From contig JAFDZW010000010.1 of the NCBI GenBank assembly GCA_018266755.1, positions 1-47,355 on the forward strand: DNA of 47,355 bases. The letters run 5' to 3'. The DNA comes from Bacteroidota bacterium (GTDB taxonomy: Bacteria > Bacteroidota > Ignavibacteria > Palsa-1295). Below are positions 19,352 to 29,167 of the stretch, piece by piece; position 1 is the first letter of the stretch, and every line of letters starts with the position of its first letter. The notes under the pieces were generated by a model that made no database searches, had not been told where the DNA came from, and saw nothing but the letters and a program-made list of their open reading frames with translations. Both the position numbers and the translations under genes were made by a program.

Positions 19352-21136
19352 TTACCGCTCGATCACCAGACTCCCGCCACAGGCACGCTCGCCGCTACGG
19401 ACTCGTAGGTAATACACCCCATTCGCAAGCCCGCCCAGATCGAGCCGGATCATCGCATCGCCATTCGGAATATTCTGCTGTTCCTGCCAGACAACCTCGC
19501 CGAGCGTGTTGACCACCTCAATCTCGCTCGCTCCGCCGCGAGATTGGTGCATCGTGAGCACGACGCTGCCCGCCATCGCCGGGTTTGGGCTAATCAGCAG
19601 CGACTCCTCGTCGGATCCCTGCCCCTGTGCTACTCCGTACAACGGATTCAGATGCACTGGGATCTTCGACGAGCCGTGCAATAGTGCGAGTCCTGTCCAA
19701 CTTGGCCACAACGAATCACCAGCCAGTGTTTGATAACTATATATCACATCCCCAAAACGGTCGCCATCTGCATCTACAGGAACCACATCCGCATCTGCGT
19801 ACCCGTCGCCGCGTTGGTGTATGATATCGATCTTGTCGTCGAGTGCTTTACCAAGAACATAATACAGTTCGTATTCGCCAACCACCGTCTGAGTAAATGC
19901 CACAAATTTCACTACCGGATTTCTCGTGCCGGTCATATCCCCACAGAATCCTATGCCGCCAAACGTCATGGAAGAACTAAATCCGCCATAGTGGTATGGA
20001 GGATATAATCGAAAGAAGGCGCTGTCAAAAAACAATCGCTTCGTTCCGAACTCAGGCCCGCCTTTATAGAACTCATACGCATCCTTGCGATCATCCGGAG
20101 CTCCGCTGCGAAGGATTAGATCGACAGAATGATCCCAGTCTTCTTTCGGTAGAACTCGCATCGCATACTGAGCATCAAAGCGCGAAGTACTCATCTGCGG
20201 ATTCTCCCACCGAGTCATCAGGGTATCGTAGTACACACTCTTGGCAAATGCCGCCAGCGAGAACGGTGCGGTATTGGGGTAGAATAACCAATTACCATAC
20301 ATATCACCTGCGATCAGGCTTTGCCGGCCAGAATTGCGGAAGTCACCCGTCACAACCACGTCACGACGATCCGAATAGGAAGAACTGTCGATCGGGTCGA
20401 TTCGCAATGCAATCCCACAATCGTATGAGGAATCATTGATCAAATATGGTGACTGACTCGCCGCGGAATACAACCCATCACCACGAAAGAGTTCGATAAC
20501 ATTCCTTCCGCTATCTCGCTGCATCTGAAGAGGCTGCCATTTAGTGAGTCCGAAGAGAAGAATATCGTCCAGCGAATCACTCACCAATTTTGCAATGTAG
20601 GGTCGACCTAAGACAAACCCGAAAAAAAATCCTCCCCCCGTCTCGGTTGTTCCTTCATTCCCATTTACCGAAGACCGGAGATAGGTATAGCGGCTGGAGT
20701 CATAATTCCCATCTTCGTCGGCCCAGTAAATTCTCAACTGATACGATTGTACCACCAAAGCATCCAGCAATTTAGGTGAGTGAAAGTGGCCAAAGTAGGT
20801 GGGCAAGTTAGTAAGACTAATGTTCCATCGTTTTGTAACTTGCAAGTGGTGGAGATCGACAAGTGGGCCAGAGCTAAGAACGGTATTTGTCAACCGACTT
20901 CCCGGTACGCCTCCGCAGATCACACGTTGGTCACCTGTCTGAGGATTCGGCCCAAGGTCGATAAGATTGTATCCAAAGAACGAGGAATCCGTATGCTCGT
21001 CGTAGATGGTATCGATCCCGTTGCCGATCGTCGGATAGTAACAGTTAGGGTCGAGCGCACCCTGGGCCATAGCGGAGCGGCCCGACAAGGCGAGGGCTAC
21101 CAAGAGGATGCACAGCGAGCTGACCGAGATACGCAT
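19352..21136 (-). CDS. FG-GAP-like T9SS-exported protein, family B
   Basis: A 594-residue protein. The ATG at 21136 (MRISVSSLCILLVALALSG, cut near SAMAQ) gives the best signal peptide; a GTG four codons upstream is also possible. The mature part starts DPNCYYPTIGNG and has beta-propeller-like strands with acidic loops (VVPVDADGDRFGDVIYSY, GDFRNSGRQSLIAGDMYGNW). A T9SS sorting domain ends the protein (LLISPNPAMAGSVVLTM ... NTLGEVVWQEQ ... GVYYLRVRSGERACG). It is a paralogue of the AT-rich gene at 16258-18069, but has higher GC, like the core genes to its right. It is divergent from the acetyl-CoA synthetase gene, with a G-quadruplex-forming tract between the two. Ligand unknown. Confidence 0.85.
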   Translation of the reverse strand: MRISVSSLCILLVALALSGRSAMAQGALDPNCYYPTIGNGIDTIYDEHTDSSFFGYNLIDLGPNPQTGDQRVICGGVPGSRLTNTVLSSGPLVDLHHLQVTKRWNISLTNLPTYFGHFHSPKLLDALVVQSYQLRIYWADEDGNYDSSRYTYLRSSVNGNEGTTETGGGFFFGFVLGRPYIAKLVSDSLDDILLFGLTKWQPLQMQRDSGRNVIELFRGDGLYSAASQSPYLINDSSYDCGIALRIDPIDSSSYSDRRDVVVTGDFRNSGRQSLIAGDMYGNWLFYPNTAPFSLAAFAKSVYYDTLMTRWENPQMSTSRFDAQYAMRVLPKEDWDHSVDLILRSGAPDDRKDAYEFYKGGPEFGTKRLFFDSAFFRLYPPYHYGGFSSSMTFGGIGFCGDMTGTRNPVVKFVAFTQTVVGEYELYYVLGKALDDKIDIIHQRGDGYADADVVPVDADGDRFGDVIYSYQTLAGDSLWPSWTGLALLHGSSKIPVHLNPLYGVAQGQGSDEESLLISPNPAMAGSVVLTMHQSRGGASEIEVVNTLGEVVWQEQQNIPNGDAMIRLDLGGLANGVYYLRVRSGERACGGSLVIER

Positions 21137-21210
21137 GATGCGATACACTATCGTACTGAGTAGACACCCGAACGCCGCGAACGATATGAGGGTGCCGAAG
21201 ATGTGACCTT

Positions 21211-21228
21211 GGGTAGGGTAGGGTAGGG
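21211..21228 (+). other. G-quadruplex motif in a divergent intergenic region
   Basis: GGGTAGGGTAGGGTAGGG: four runs of three G with identical TA loops, the classic pattern for a stable quadruplex. It lies between the start of the family B gene (21136, minus) and the acetyl-CoA synthetase start (21350, plus), about 105 bases upstream of the predicted acs promoter. Confidence 0.75.
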
Positions 21229-21316
21229 TTGTGCCAGGGGTATGTCAATTGCACTTCGTAGTTATGATGATCATCCCCAACCGACCTGTTTCCAACGCAG
21301 CCACATTTCGTCGCGG

Positions 21317-21324
21317 TATTTTTG
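21317..21324 (+). promoter_or_regulatory. Predicted acs promoter, -7 element
   Basis: TATTTTTG matches the Bacteroidota consensus TAnnTTTG exactly and lies 25 bases before the ATG at 21350. A T-rich stretch sits about where the -33 element is expected. Confidence 0.55.
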
Positions 21325-21349
21325 TCCCATAAGCAGGATACAGCAAATT

Positions 21350-23341
<1,992 letters not shown>

Positions 23342-23361
23342 AAATGTTGGTGGCCGAACAG

Positions 23362-23532
23362 GTGTCATTGCGAGCCGCCGCCAGAGCGAACTCTCGTCAA
23401 CCACAAATATTTTGGGACGCGCGAAGCAATCTAAGAACTTCCGCGCTCCTGAAGCTTTTTAGATTGCCACGGACTGCGCGGGAAGATTGTTGTGTAGTCA
23501 AGCGTAGAGCGGCGCAGTCCTCGCAATGACAC
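23362..23532. repeat. Palindromic repeat, GTCATTGCGAG type (171 bp)
   Basis: GTGTCATTGCGAG at 23362 and its exact complement CTCGCAATGACAC at 23520-23532 bound the element. Inner arms GCAATCT (23426) and AGATTGC (23461) form a second hairpin. This is the repeat whose translation gives strings like VIASEAKQS and RNDG in many genomes. It fills most of the gap before the DinB-like gene. Confidence 0.8.
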
Positions 23533-23585
23533 TGCCGAGGCACTCGCAGACTAGGTATCACCCGTCATACACAAGTCGATACATC

Positions 23586-24062
23586 ATGCTACATCCCGAA
23601 AAACTCTCCCTGCTGAAACGTACGCACAACGCGGTGCAGGAATTTGCGCAGTCGATCCCCGAGAACCTCCGGACTGTCAAGCCCGATGCAGTTGCATTCA
23701 GCGCAAACGAGATTATCCATCACTTGCGTGACGTCGAGAAGCTTTGGCACGAACGCTTCGAAGAGATGCGTAAGAAGAAGGACGTAATCTTCGAGCCCAT
23801 GGACCCAGACCGCACCGCACACGACGGGCAGTATAATACAAAGCACATGCACGATGCGCTGCAGCAGTGGGGCGAACTGCGCGAACGAACGCTCGATGTC
23901 GTCGAGTCGATGGAGGATGAAGAACTCGACATCGAAGCCGAGCATCCGCGCTATGGCAAGATGGATGTGCGCCGCATTCTCGACGTCATGGCCAATCACG
24001 ACATGCAGCATCTCGAACAATTGAAGCGCACGGTCGATACCGTTTCGAACAAGAAGAAATGA
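23586..24062 (+). CDS. DinB-like four-helix protein
   Basis: A 158-residue soluble protein of the DinB/YfiT-like metal-binding fold. Histidines sit at the positions expected for the metal triad: HH at 45-46 in EIIHHLRDVEKLW, then H138 and H142 in ANHDMQHLEQL. The family includes thiol-dependent S-transferases and many members without known substrate. The ATG at 23586 is preferred because earlier in-frame sequence lies in the palindromic repeat. Its stop overlaps the start of the LysE-type exporter gene by four bases (ATGA), so both are probably translated from one message. Confidence 0.85.
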   Translation: MLHPEKLSLLKRTHNAVQEFAQSIPENLRTVKPDAVAFSANEIIHHLRDVEKLWHERFEEMRKKKDVIFEPMDPDRTAHDGQYNTKHMHDALQQWGELRERTLDVVESMEDEELDIEAEHPRYGKMDVRRILDVMANHDMQHLEQLKRTVDTVSNKKK

Positions 24063-24802
24063 TCCTTGCGCTCATCGTCGGGTTCGTCACTGGGTGGGCT
24101 ATCTCAATGCCGATCGGCCCGGTCAATGCGACGGCCATCTCCAAGACGCTGCAGTATGGCTTCCGTTACGGCTTGTTCGTCGGCATTGGTGCGGCGATCA
24201 TGGACCTCATCTATTGTGCCGGTGCCGCGCAGATCCACCAATTCCTTTCGCATTCACCCATCATCAATCTTTGCTTTCAGCTCGTCGGTTTCGTGCTGCT
24301 CGTCTGGCTCGGCATTCGCACGCTTCGCACGAAGAACGACACGAAGCCGCTGGTGAGCGATGCTCAGATACACCATAAAGAAGAAGTCGCCGAGCATCGG
24401 TTGCAGCAGCTACATGTGAAGGAATCGAGCCTTATCGGTTCGTTGCTTATCGGTATCGTGCTCTATGCATCGAACGTGGCGGGTGTGCCGGAATGGATAT
24501 TCATCTCCGGTTTCTGGCGCGAGCGGGGGATTCTCGGCGAAGGGTTCGACTACAATGTGGTCTTCGCCAGCGGTGCGGCGCTCGGCACGGCGGGGTGGTT
24601 CACGACGCTCGTGCGGTTCTTCTCAAAGCGTCGGCAGGGGTTCAAACCCAAGACGATCCAACTGATCAACCGCATCTCAGCGTATGCGATGCTTGCCTTC
24701 GGTGTGTACTTCGGGTATCAGATCCTCTTCGGCACCGATTGGGCGCGCGTGAATACGAGGATGAAAGAAGGTATGCGCGACACTGTCGGCGAGGTCCGCT
24801 AA
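24059..24802 (+). CDS. LysE/RhtB-family exporter
   Basis: A 247-residue inner-membrane protein of the amino-acid exporter family. The N-terminal signature is typical: MPIGPVNATAISKTLQYGFR followed by YGLFVGIGAAIMDLIY, then further hydrophobic segments (INLCFQLVGFVLLVWLGI, SLLIGIVLYASNVAGVPEW, VVFASGAALGTAGWFTTL, AYAMLAFGVYFGYQIL). It is longer than the usual 190-215 residues because of a charged loop after the third segment (about residues 88-120). Its ATG overlaps the stop of the DinB-like gene. The convergent LptE gene ends one base beyond its stop, leaving no terminator. Exported substrate unknown. Confidence 0.85.
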   Translation: MILALIVGFVTGWAISMPIGPVNATAISKTLQYGFRYGLFVGIGAAIMDLIYCAGAAQIHQFLSHSPIINLCFQLVGFVLLVWLGIRTLRTKNDTKPLVSDAQIHHKEEVAEHRLQQLHVKESSLIGSLLIGIVLYASNVAGVPEWIFISGFWRERGILGEGFDYNVVFASGAALGTAGWFTTLVRFFSKRRQGFKPKTIQLINRISAYAMLAFGVYFGYQILFGTDWARVNTRMKEGMRDTVGEVR

Positions 24803-24803
24803 C

Positions 24804-25289
24804 TTACCAGTTCGAGATCACCCCGAGCAACAGGTCATCCGAGAGCTTATCCTCGGCTTGCTTAATCGCATTGTTGAGCGCGTCGAGTCCGCCGGAGATG
24901 GGGTAGTCGGCCGATTGCGAGAAGCCGCGCTGCCAGATGGTCTTCTGTTTCTTTTGATCTTGATAAATGGCATCGACCGAGATCGTTACGCGCTTGTTCG
25001 TGAGCTGGTCGCCGGCGCGAACAGCAACAGCCTGGTCGGTGATCGTGGTAACGGTCACTTCGAGCAGCGCATCGGCGACAGCGCGGTCGCGCACTTGCAG
25101 CGAACCGTCGCGCGTGAACTTCGTGACGAGCTGGTTCGTGAGGTCCTGACGGATCTGCGATTGACCGTAGCCGGAGTTGTCCTGCACGAGCGGAATGCCG
25201 ATGGTATGCAGATGCGCAGGGATGCTGCTTCCGGTGAAACTGTAGCACCCGGCGAAGGCCAACGCGATGATGACAAAGAGTGCTTTCAT
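24804..25289 (-). CDS. lptE: LptE-family outer-membrane lipoprotein
   Basis: A 161-residue lipoprotein with signal and lipobox MKALFVIIALAFAGC, processed at Cys15. The sequence after it (YSFTGSSIPAHLHTIGIPLV ... GYGQSQIRQDLTNQL ... DALLEVTV ... DAIYQDQKKQKTIWQRGFSQ) matches the LptE family, which plugs the LptD translocon that inserts lipopolysaccharide in the outer membrane. Its ATG overlaps the stop of the sigma-54 regulator gene (ATGA). I recall this regulator-LptE order from other Bacteroidota, which supports the call. LptD itself is not in the window. Confidence 0.85.
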   Translation of the reverse strand: MKALFVIIALAFAGCYSFTGSSIPAHLHTIGIPLVQDNSGYGQSQIRQDLTNQLVTKFTRDGSLQVRDRAVADALLEVTVTTITDQAVAVRAGDQLTNKRVTISVDAIYQDQKKQKTIWQRGFSQSADYPISGGLDALNNAIKQAEDKLSDDLLLGVISNW

Positions 25290-26455
25290 TGTCCGTCTCC
25301 CATCTCTTTGATCTTCCGATAGAGTGTTCGTTCGCTGATGCCAAGCGCCGCAGCGGCTTTCGCGCGGTCGCCGCCGAAGCGAGCGAGTGCATCGGTAATG
25401 AGCCGCCGTTCGTGCGTCTCGATGTTCAGGTCGTCTGCAGAACTTGTCGACGCAGGCAGCGCGATCACGGATTGCGGCGATGCGACCGTCGCACCGAAGA
25501 GGTGTGACTTAATATCCGCAAGATCCGCACGAAGCTCAAGCAGTGCGCGATACACAAGCGCCAGTTCACTTGCGGGCTGCGTTTCTCGTGCGGATGCGAC
25601 GAGCGGTAACTGCGAACCGATGGGTGCACCTTCGATATTCCACTCGTATTGCTCTTGGATGGCGATTACGGCATCGACATCGTCGCCCGTGATCGCGCCG
25701 CGCTCCTTCGTCGCACCGGGTGCGAAGGCCATGACGGCGAGTTGTTCGAGTGTGTTGCGCAACTCGCGGATGTTGCCGCGCCATTCGGCGTTCGTCAGGC
25801 GCTCGATGGCGTCGCTCGTGATGTGTGGTTTGTGTGGCAGCGAATGTCTTGTCGTCATGTCCGCGAGCATGCGGTCGGCGAGCATCGGGATATCTTCGCG
25901 ACGGTTGCGAAGCGGTGGCAGGCGAAGCATCACGGCTCGCAGGCGGTAGTAGAGATCTGCGCGGAAGCGTCCGGCCCGTACTTCGAGTTCAAGATCGCGA
26001 TTCGTAGCGGCAACCACTCGTGCATCGGTCGTGCGCTCGTTGCTCGAACCGACGCGGGTAAACTTGCCCGTCTCGAGCACGCGCAGGAGTTTCACCTGTG
26101 CGGCGAGCGGCATTTCGCCGATCTCGTCGAGGAAGATCGTCCCACCTCGGGCGGCCTCGAAGAAACCCTTGCGTTCGGCCGAGGCTCCGGTGAAGGCGCC
26201 TTTCTCGTGGCCGAAAAGCTCGCTTTCGATCAGTCCTTCGGGGATGGCGCCGCAGTTGACGGTGACGAACGCACCATCGGAGCGCTGGCTCCAGTCATGG
26301 ATCAGGCGGGCAAAGACCTCTTTCCCGGTGCCGGATTCGCCGGTCAGGAGCACGGTGATCTGCGTCGGGGCAACAGCCCGGACGACACCGACAAGCTCGC
26401 GCATTTCATCGCTCGAAGCGACGATCCCACGCGGCAGCTCTGACAAGGAGTGCAT
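25286..26455 (-). CDS. Sigma-54-dependent Fis-family activator without sensor domain
   Basis: A 389-residue transcription activator acting with RNA polymerase sigma-54. The AAA+ domain starts almost at the N-terminus: Walker A GESGTGKE, the sigma-54 contact loop GAFTGA, Walker B GGTIFLDEIG, and the RADLYYRLRA and WRGNIRELRN segments. A Fis-type helix-turn-helix ends the protein (DRAKAAAALGISERTLYRKI). No receiver, GAF or PAS domain is present, so control is probably by partner protein or level. ATG 26455 is chosen; a TTG at 26500 is the alternative. It overlaps lptE by four bases and is divergent from the M1 peptidase gene across a palindromic site. Confidence 0.9.
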   Translation of the reverse strand: MHSLSELPRGIVASSDEMRELVGVVRAVAPTQITVLLTGESGTGKEVFARLIHDWSQRSDGAFVTVNCGAIPEGLIESELFGHEKGAFTGASAERKGFFEAARGGTIFLDEIGEMPLAAQVKLLRVLETGKFTRVGSSNERTTDARVVAATNRDLELEVRAGRFRADLYYRLRAVMLRLPPLRNRREDIPMLADRMLADMTTRHSLPHKPHITSDAIERLTNAEWRGNIRELRNTLEQLAVMAFAPGATKERGAITGDDVDAVIAIQEQYEWNIEGAPIGSQLPLVASARETQPASELALVYRALLELRADLADIKSHLFGATVASPQSVIALPASTSSADDLNIETHERRLITDALARFGGDRAKAAAALGISERTLYRKIKEMGDGQ

Positions 26456-26503
26456 ACTCACAGCCACCGTAGAACTTCTTTTTGGAGGAATTGGGTTCAA
26501 CTT

Positions 26504-26518
26504 CTGACATTTTGTCAG
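26504..26518. promoter_or_regulatory. Palindromic operator-like site between divergent genes
   Basis: CTGACA-TTT-TGTCAG is a perfect inverted repeat with 6-base half-sites. It lies 49 bases from the regulator start (26455) and 17 bases before the M1 peptidase start (26536), the right place for a dimeric regulator to control both. The binding protein is unknown; the adjacent regulator is a candidate. Confidence 0.5.
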
Positions 26519-26535
26519 TTCCTACGGAGATGGGT

Positions 26536-28539
26536 ATGAAGTTGTTGCAAAAGATAATTGTGCTCGTTGTGATCCTCGCGACTGTCCCGGTCCGTGCACA
26601 GGACAAAGGCTACGATGTGACGCAGTATGACGCAACACTTACGATTGAGCGTGCGCGTAACTTTCTGGCAGGTCACGTAACGATGAAGGCCGTGGCAACG
26701 ACCGATAGTCTCAGCGCCATCCTCCAGCATTTGAAGGGGCTGACGATCGATAGCATCTTCGTCGGTTCGCTAAAGGCCGGCCTCACGCAGAGGGATTCAA
26801 CGGATGGTTCTTACTTCGTAACGGGCTTCACACCGATTGCACTACACAGTGCATTCGAACTAACAACCTATTATCACGGTAATCCCGGAAACGAAGGCGG
26901 CACGAATCCATGGGGTGGCGTCACAAATGACGGCAAGATGATGTTCGCAATGGGCGTTGGCTTCAGCGCACCGTTCGTATCGACAACACGATTCTGGCTT
27001 CCATGCTACGATGAGCCTGACGACAAGGCGGACACCGTTACGCTTCGGTTCACGGTTCCCGATTCCGATGTTGTGGCTTCGAACGGTGTCATCGAGTCCC
27101 ACCTGGATGCGATTGCGCGTACCCGAATCTCGGTATGTCGAGTGACGCATCCCATCGCGAGCTACTTACTAACGTTTGCCGTCGGACCGTTTTCGTTGGT
27201 TGTTGACAAGGGACCGTCGTCTCTCCCGATCATCGGGTATTGCTATTCTTCTGATTCCCTTAGGCTTCGCACTCTGTTCGACCGTCGCATCGTCCGGACG
27301 ATCGCACTCTACGACTCGCTCTTCGGTCCGTATCCGTTCGAGAAGGTCGGCTATGTCGTCGCGCCGATCGGTTCGATGGAGCATCAGACGATGATCACGC
27401 TCATCAATCAGGCGATCGATACTAACTCGACAACGCCACAGCACGAACTGGCGCACATGTGGTGGGGCGATTGGGTGACGTGCAAAGATTTCAACGACCC
27501 ATGGCTTAACGAAGGGTTCGCGACCTTTTGCGAATCGCTCGTGCTCGAACATGATGTCAGTACGGCGCGCTACTGGCAGAAGCAGAAGGCGAACATCACG
27601 GGTGCTTTGACTTCCCGAGGCGCGTCGATCGCAATGTACGGTGCACCATTTCACACCACACCACGAGACAACTACCCGTACGAGGTGATATACCAAAAAG
27701 GAGCGGCGGTACTCGGGATGCTCCGCTACATGCTTGGCGATTCGATCTTCTTCCCCGCATTGCGTGCATACGGCAATGCTCATCGCTATGGTAATGCAAC
27801 GAGCTACGACCTGCAACACGATCTCGAACAATTCACCGGGCAGGATTTGCATTGGTTTTTCAAGCAGTGGGTCTTCGGGACGTGGTATCCACAGATCAAA
27901 GTGAGCTATAGCCGTGCCGGTGCGTCCTACACGCTCAATTTGCAGCAAGTACAAGATCCGGCGAAGTACCAATACTTTCGTGTGCCGTTCGTCGTCGAAG
28001 CGCGAACGAAGGGTGGGCTCACTGACCGTACGGTCGTTTGGATGGATTCGGTCGCATTTACGACCGTGAACGTGTTCTGCGCCTTCGCGCCGGACACGAT
28101 CGTCGTAGATCCCGACGGTGCGGTCATCAAAAAGATTACGAGCGTGACGACACTCGATGTTCCGCCGACGCAGCCGGTGTCGATGGATATCCGTTATTCG
28201 GTTCAGTTCATGCCGAACCCTTCGAAGAGCACGACGCCGAAGCTCGTCGTGAGTGCATTGCCATTTGTTCATACTGACTTGTTCGACGAAACGACGTACC
28301 AGCTTCAGCGTCTGAACGAATTGACCGGTGAATCGGCCGAGTTGTTGCTCTTCGACTCGAACGGCCACAAGGTGGTCGGCGGGCCTCTTTCGCGGCCCGA
28401 ATCGGTCTCTCGTCGTGGCAATGACGTTTCCTACGTGTTCGGACTGCCGTTTGCACCACTTTCGAGTGGGACATATTTCGCCAAGGTCGTGTTAAATAAT
28501 ACCGTCGTCGGCGAAGCCCAGCTCGTCGTGACGAAATAG
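26536..28539 (+). CDS. Secreted M1-family metallo-aminopeptidase
   Basis: A 667-residue zinc aminopeptidase with signal peptide (MKLLQKIIVLVVILATVPVR, cut near AQD). Zinc ligands are H303, H307 and E326 in HELAHMWWGDW ... NEGFATF (HExxH-x18-E), the exopeptidase motif is GSMEHQ instead of GxMEN, and the catalytic tyrosine is in IYQKGA. A T9SS-like tail follows (SVQFMPNPSKS ... GTYFAKVVLNN), so it is probably exported to the surface. GGAG at 26526-26529 gives a six-base spacing to ATG 26536; an ATG at 26530 is also possible. The H in place of N in the GxMEN motif is worth noting, as the asparagine contacts the substrate N-terminus in relatives. Confidence 0.9.
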   Translation: MKLLQKIIVLVVILATVPVRAQDKGYDVTQYDATLTIERARNFLAGHVTMKAVATTDSLSAILQHLKGLTIDSIFVGSLKAGLTQRDSTDGSYFVTGFTPIALHSAFELTTYYHGNPGNEGGTNPWGGVTNDGKMMFAMGVGFSAPFVSTTRFWLPCYDEPDDKADTVTLRFTVPDSDVVASNGVIESHLDAIARTRISVCRVTHPIASYLLTFAVGPFSLVVDKGPSSLPIIGYCYSSDSLRLRTLFDRRIVRTIALYDSLFGPYPFEKVGYVVAPIGSMEHQTMITLINQAIDTNSTTPQHELAHMWWGDWVTCKDFNDPWLNEGFATFCESLVLEHDVSTARYWQKQKANITGALTSRGASIAMYGAPFHTTPRDNYPYEVIYQKGAAVLGMLRYMLGDSIFFPALRAYGNAHRYGNATSYDLQHDLEQFTGQDLHWFFKQWVFGTWYPQIKVSYSRAGASYTLNLQQVQDPAKYQYFRVPFVVEARTKGGLTDRTVVWMDSVAFTTVNVFCAFAPDTIVVDPDGAVIKKITSVTTLDVPPTQPVSMDIRYSVQFMPNPSKSTTPKLVVSALPFVHTDLFDETTYQLQRLNELTGESAELLLFDSNGHKVVGGPLSRPESVSRRGNDVSYVFGLPFAPLSSGTYFAKVVLNNTVVGEAQLVVTK

Positions 28540-28544
28540 GCTGG

Positions 28545-28552
28545 TATATTTG
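28545..28552 (+). promoter_or_regulatory. Predicted promoter, -7 element
   Basis: TATATTTG, an exact TAnnTTTG match, 25 bases before the ATG at 28570, with GGAG at 28563-28566 between them. It would drive the operon of the two small genes and the PhnP-like hydrolase. Confidence 0.55.
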
Positions 28553-28569
28553 TAGAAATTCTGGAGATC

Positions 28570-28860
28570 ATGTCGCTTCACATTTCGAAACCGGAAGATA
28601 ACGAACTTGCCGAGAAGGCGTATGCTTCGGTGAAGGCGGTCCCGACCGTCGAACCGAACGACCGTAACCGCTTGGGCTATCACGTGTGGCTCTACCTGCG
28701 CGGCGAACTGCCGACGCTCGAAGAGGCTGTGCGTGTTGCGCGTTCGCGCTTTTCGCCGAAGACACTCCCGATCGAGGATGTAGTCGCTCATATTCAGGAG
28801 CAACTCGACCTGCTCTCGAAAGGATTGGTCTCGATTGACACCGAAGGAAAGCTTGCCTAA
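28570..28860 (+). CDS. Small conserved-looking protein, unknown function
   Basis: A 96-residue soluble protein rich in charged residues (MSLHISKPEDNELAEKAYAS ... LGYHVWLYLRGELP ... IQEQLDLLSKG). No motif is recognised and no export signal is seen. A good ribosome binding site and a TAnnTTTG promoter precede it, and the next gene starts 12 bases after its stop, so it heads a compact three-gene operon with the 92-residue protein and the metallo-hydrolase. The YHVWLYLRGELPTLEEA stretch looks like a folded helical domain. Function not inferable. Confidence 0.7.
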   Translation: MSLHISKPEDNELAEKAYASVKAVPTVEPNDRNRLGYHVWLYLRGELPTLEEAVRVARSRFSPKTLPIEDVVAHIQEQLDLLSKGLVSIDTEGKLA

Positions 28861-28872
28861 CCCTGCCCACCG

Positions 28873-29151
28873 ATGACCGGCGAAGAATTACTGGATGAAT
28901 TGAAAGCACTGGCCTCCGAGATGGGGCTGAAAGTCCGCAGCGAAACCGGAAATTTCGAAGGTGGGTACTGCCTGCTTCGCGAGCAGCGAATGCTCGTGAT
29001 CAATCGTCGCACGAGCGTCCCGCGCAAGATCCGAACCCTGGCCCTCGGTTTACACGAGTTCGGGCTTGACAGCGTATATGTTGCGCCTGCGCTTCGCGAA
29101 GCGATCGAAGACGAGGTCAGCAAATCGTTTGCCGAAAAGCGCGCCGCATAA
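28873..29151 (+). CDS. Small conserved-looking protein, unknown function
   Basis: A 92-residue soluble protein (MTGEELLDELKALASEMGLK ... GGYCLLREQRMLVINR ... PRKIRTLALGL). It resembles a short hypothetical protein I recall from Chlorobi and Ignavibacteria with a CLLRxxxxxxINRR strand, but I cannot name the family. It is the second gene of the operon and is followed 16 bases later by the PhnP-like hydrolase, suggesting a shared but unknown context. Confidence 0.7.
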   Translation: MTGEELLDELKALASEMGLKVRSETGNFEGGYCLLREQRMLVINRRTSVPRKIRTLALGLHEFGLDSVYVAPALREAIEDEVSKSFAEKRAA

Positions 29152-29167
29152 GCGGTACCTCTGATCC

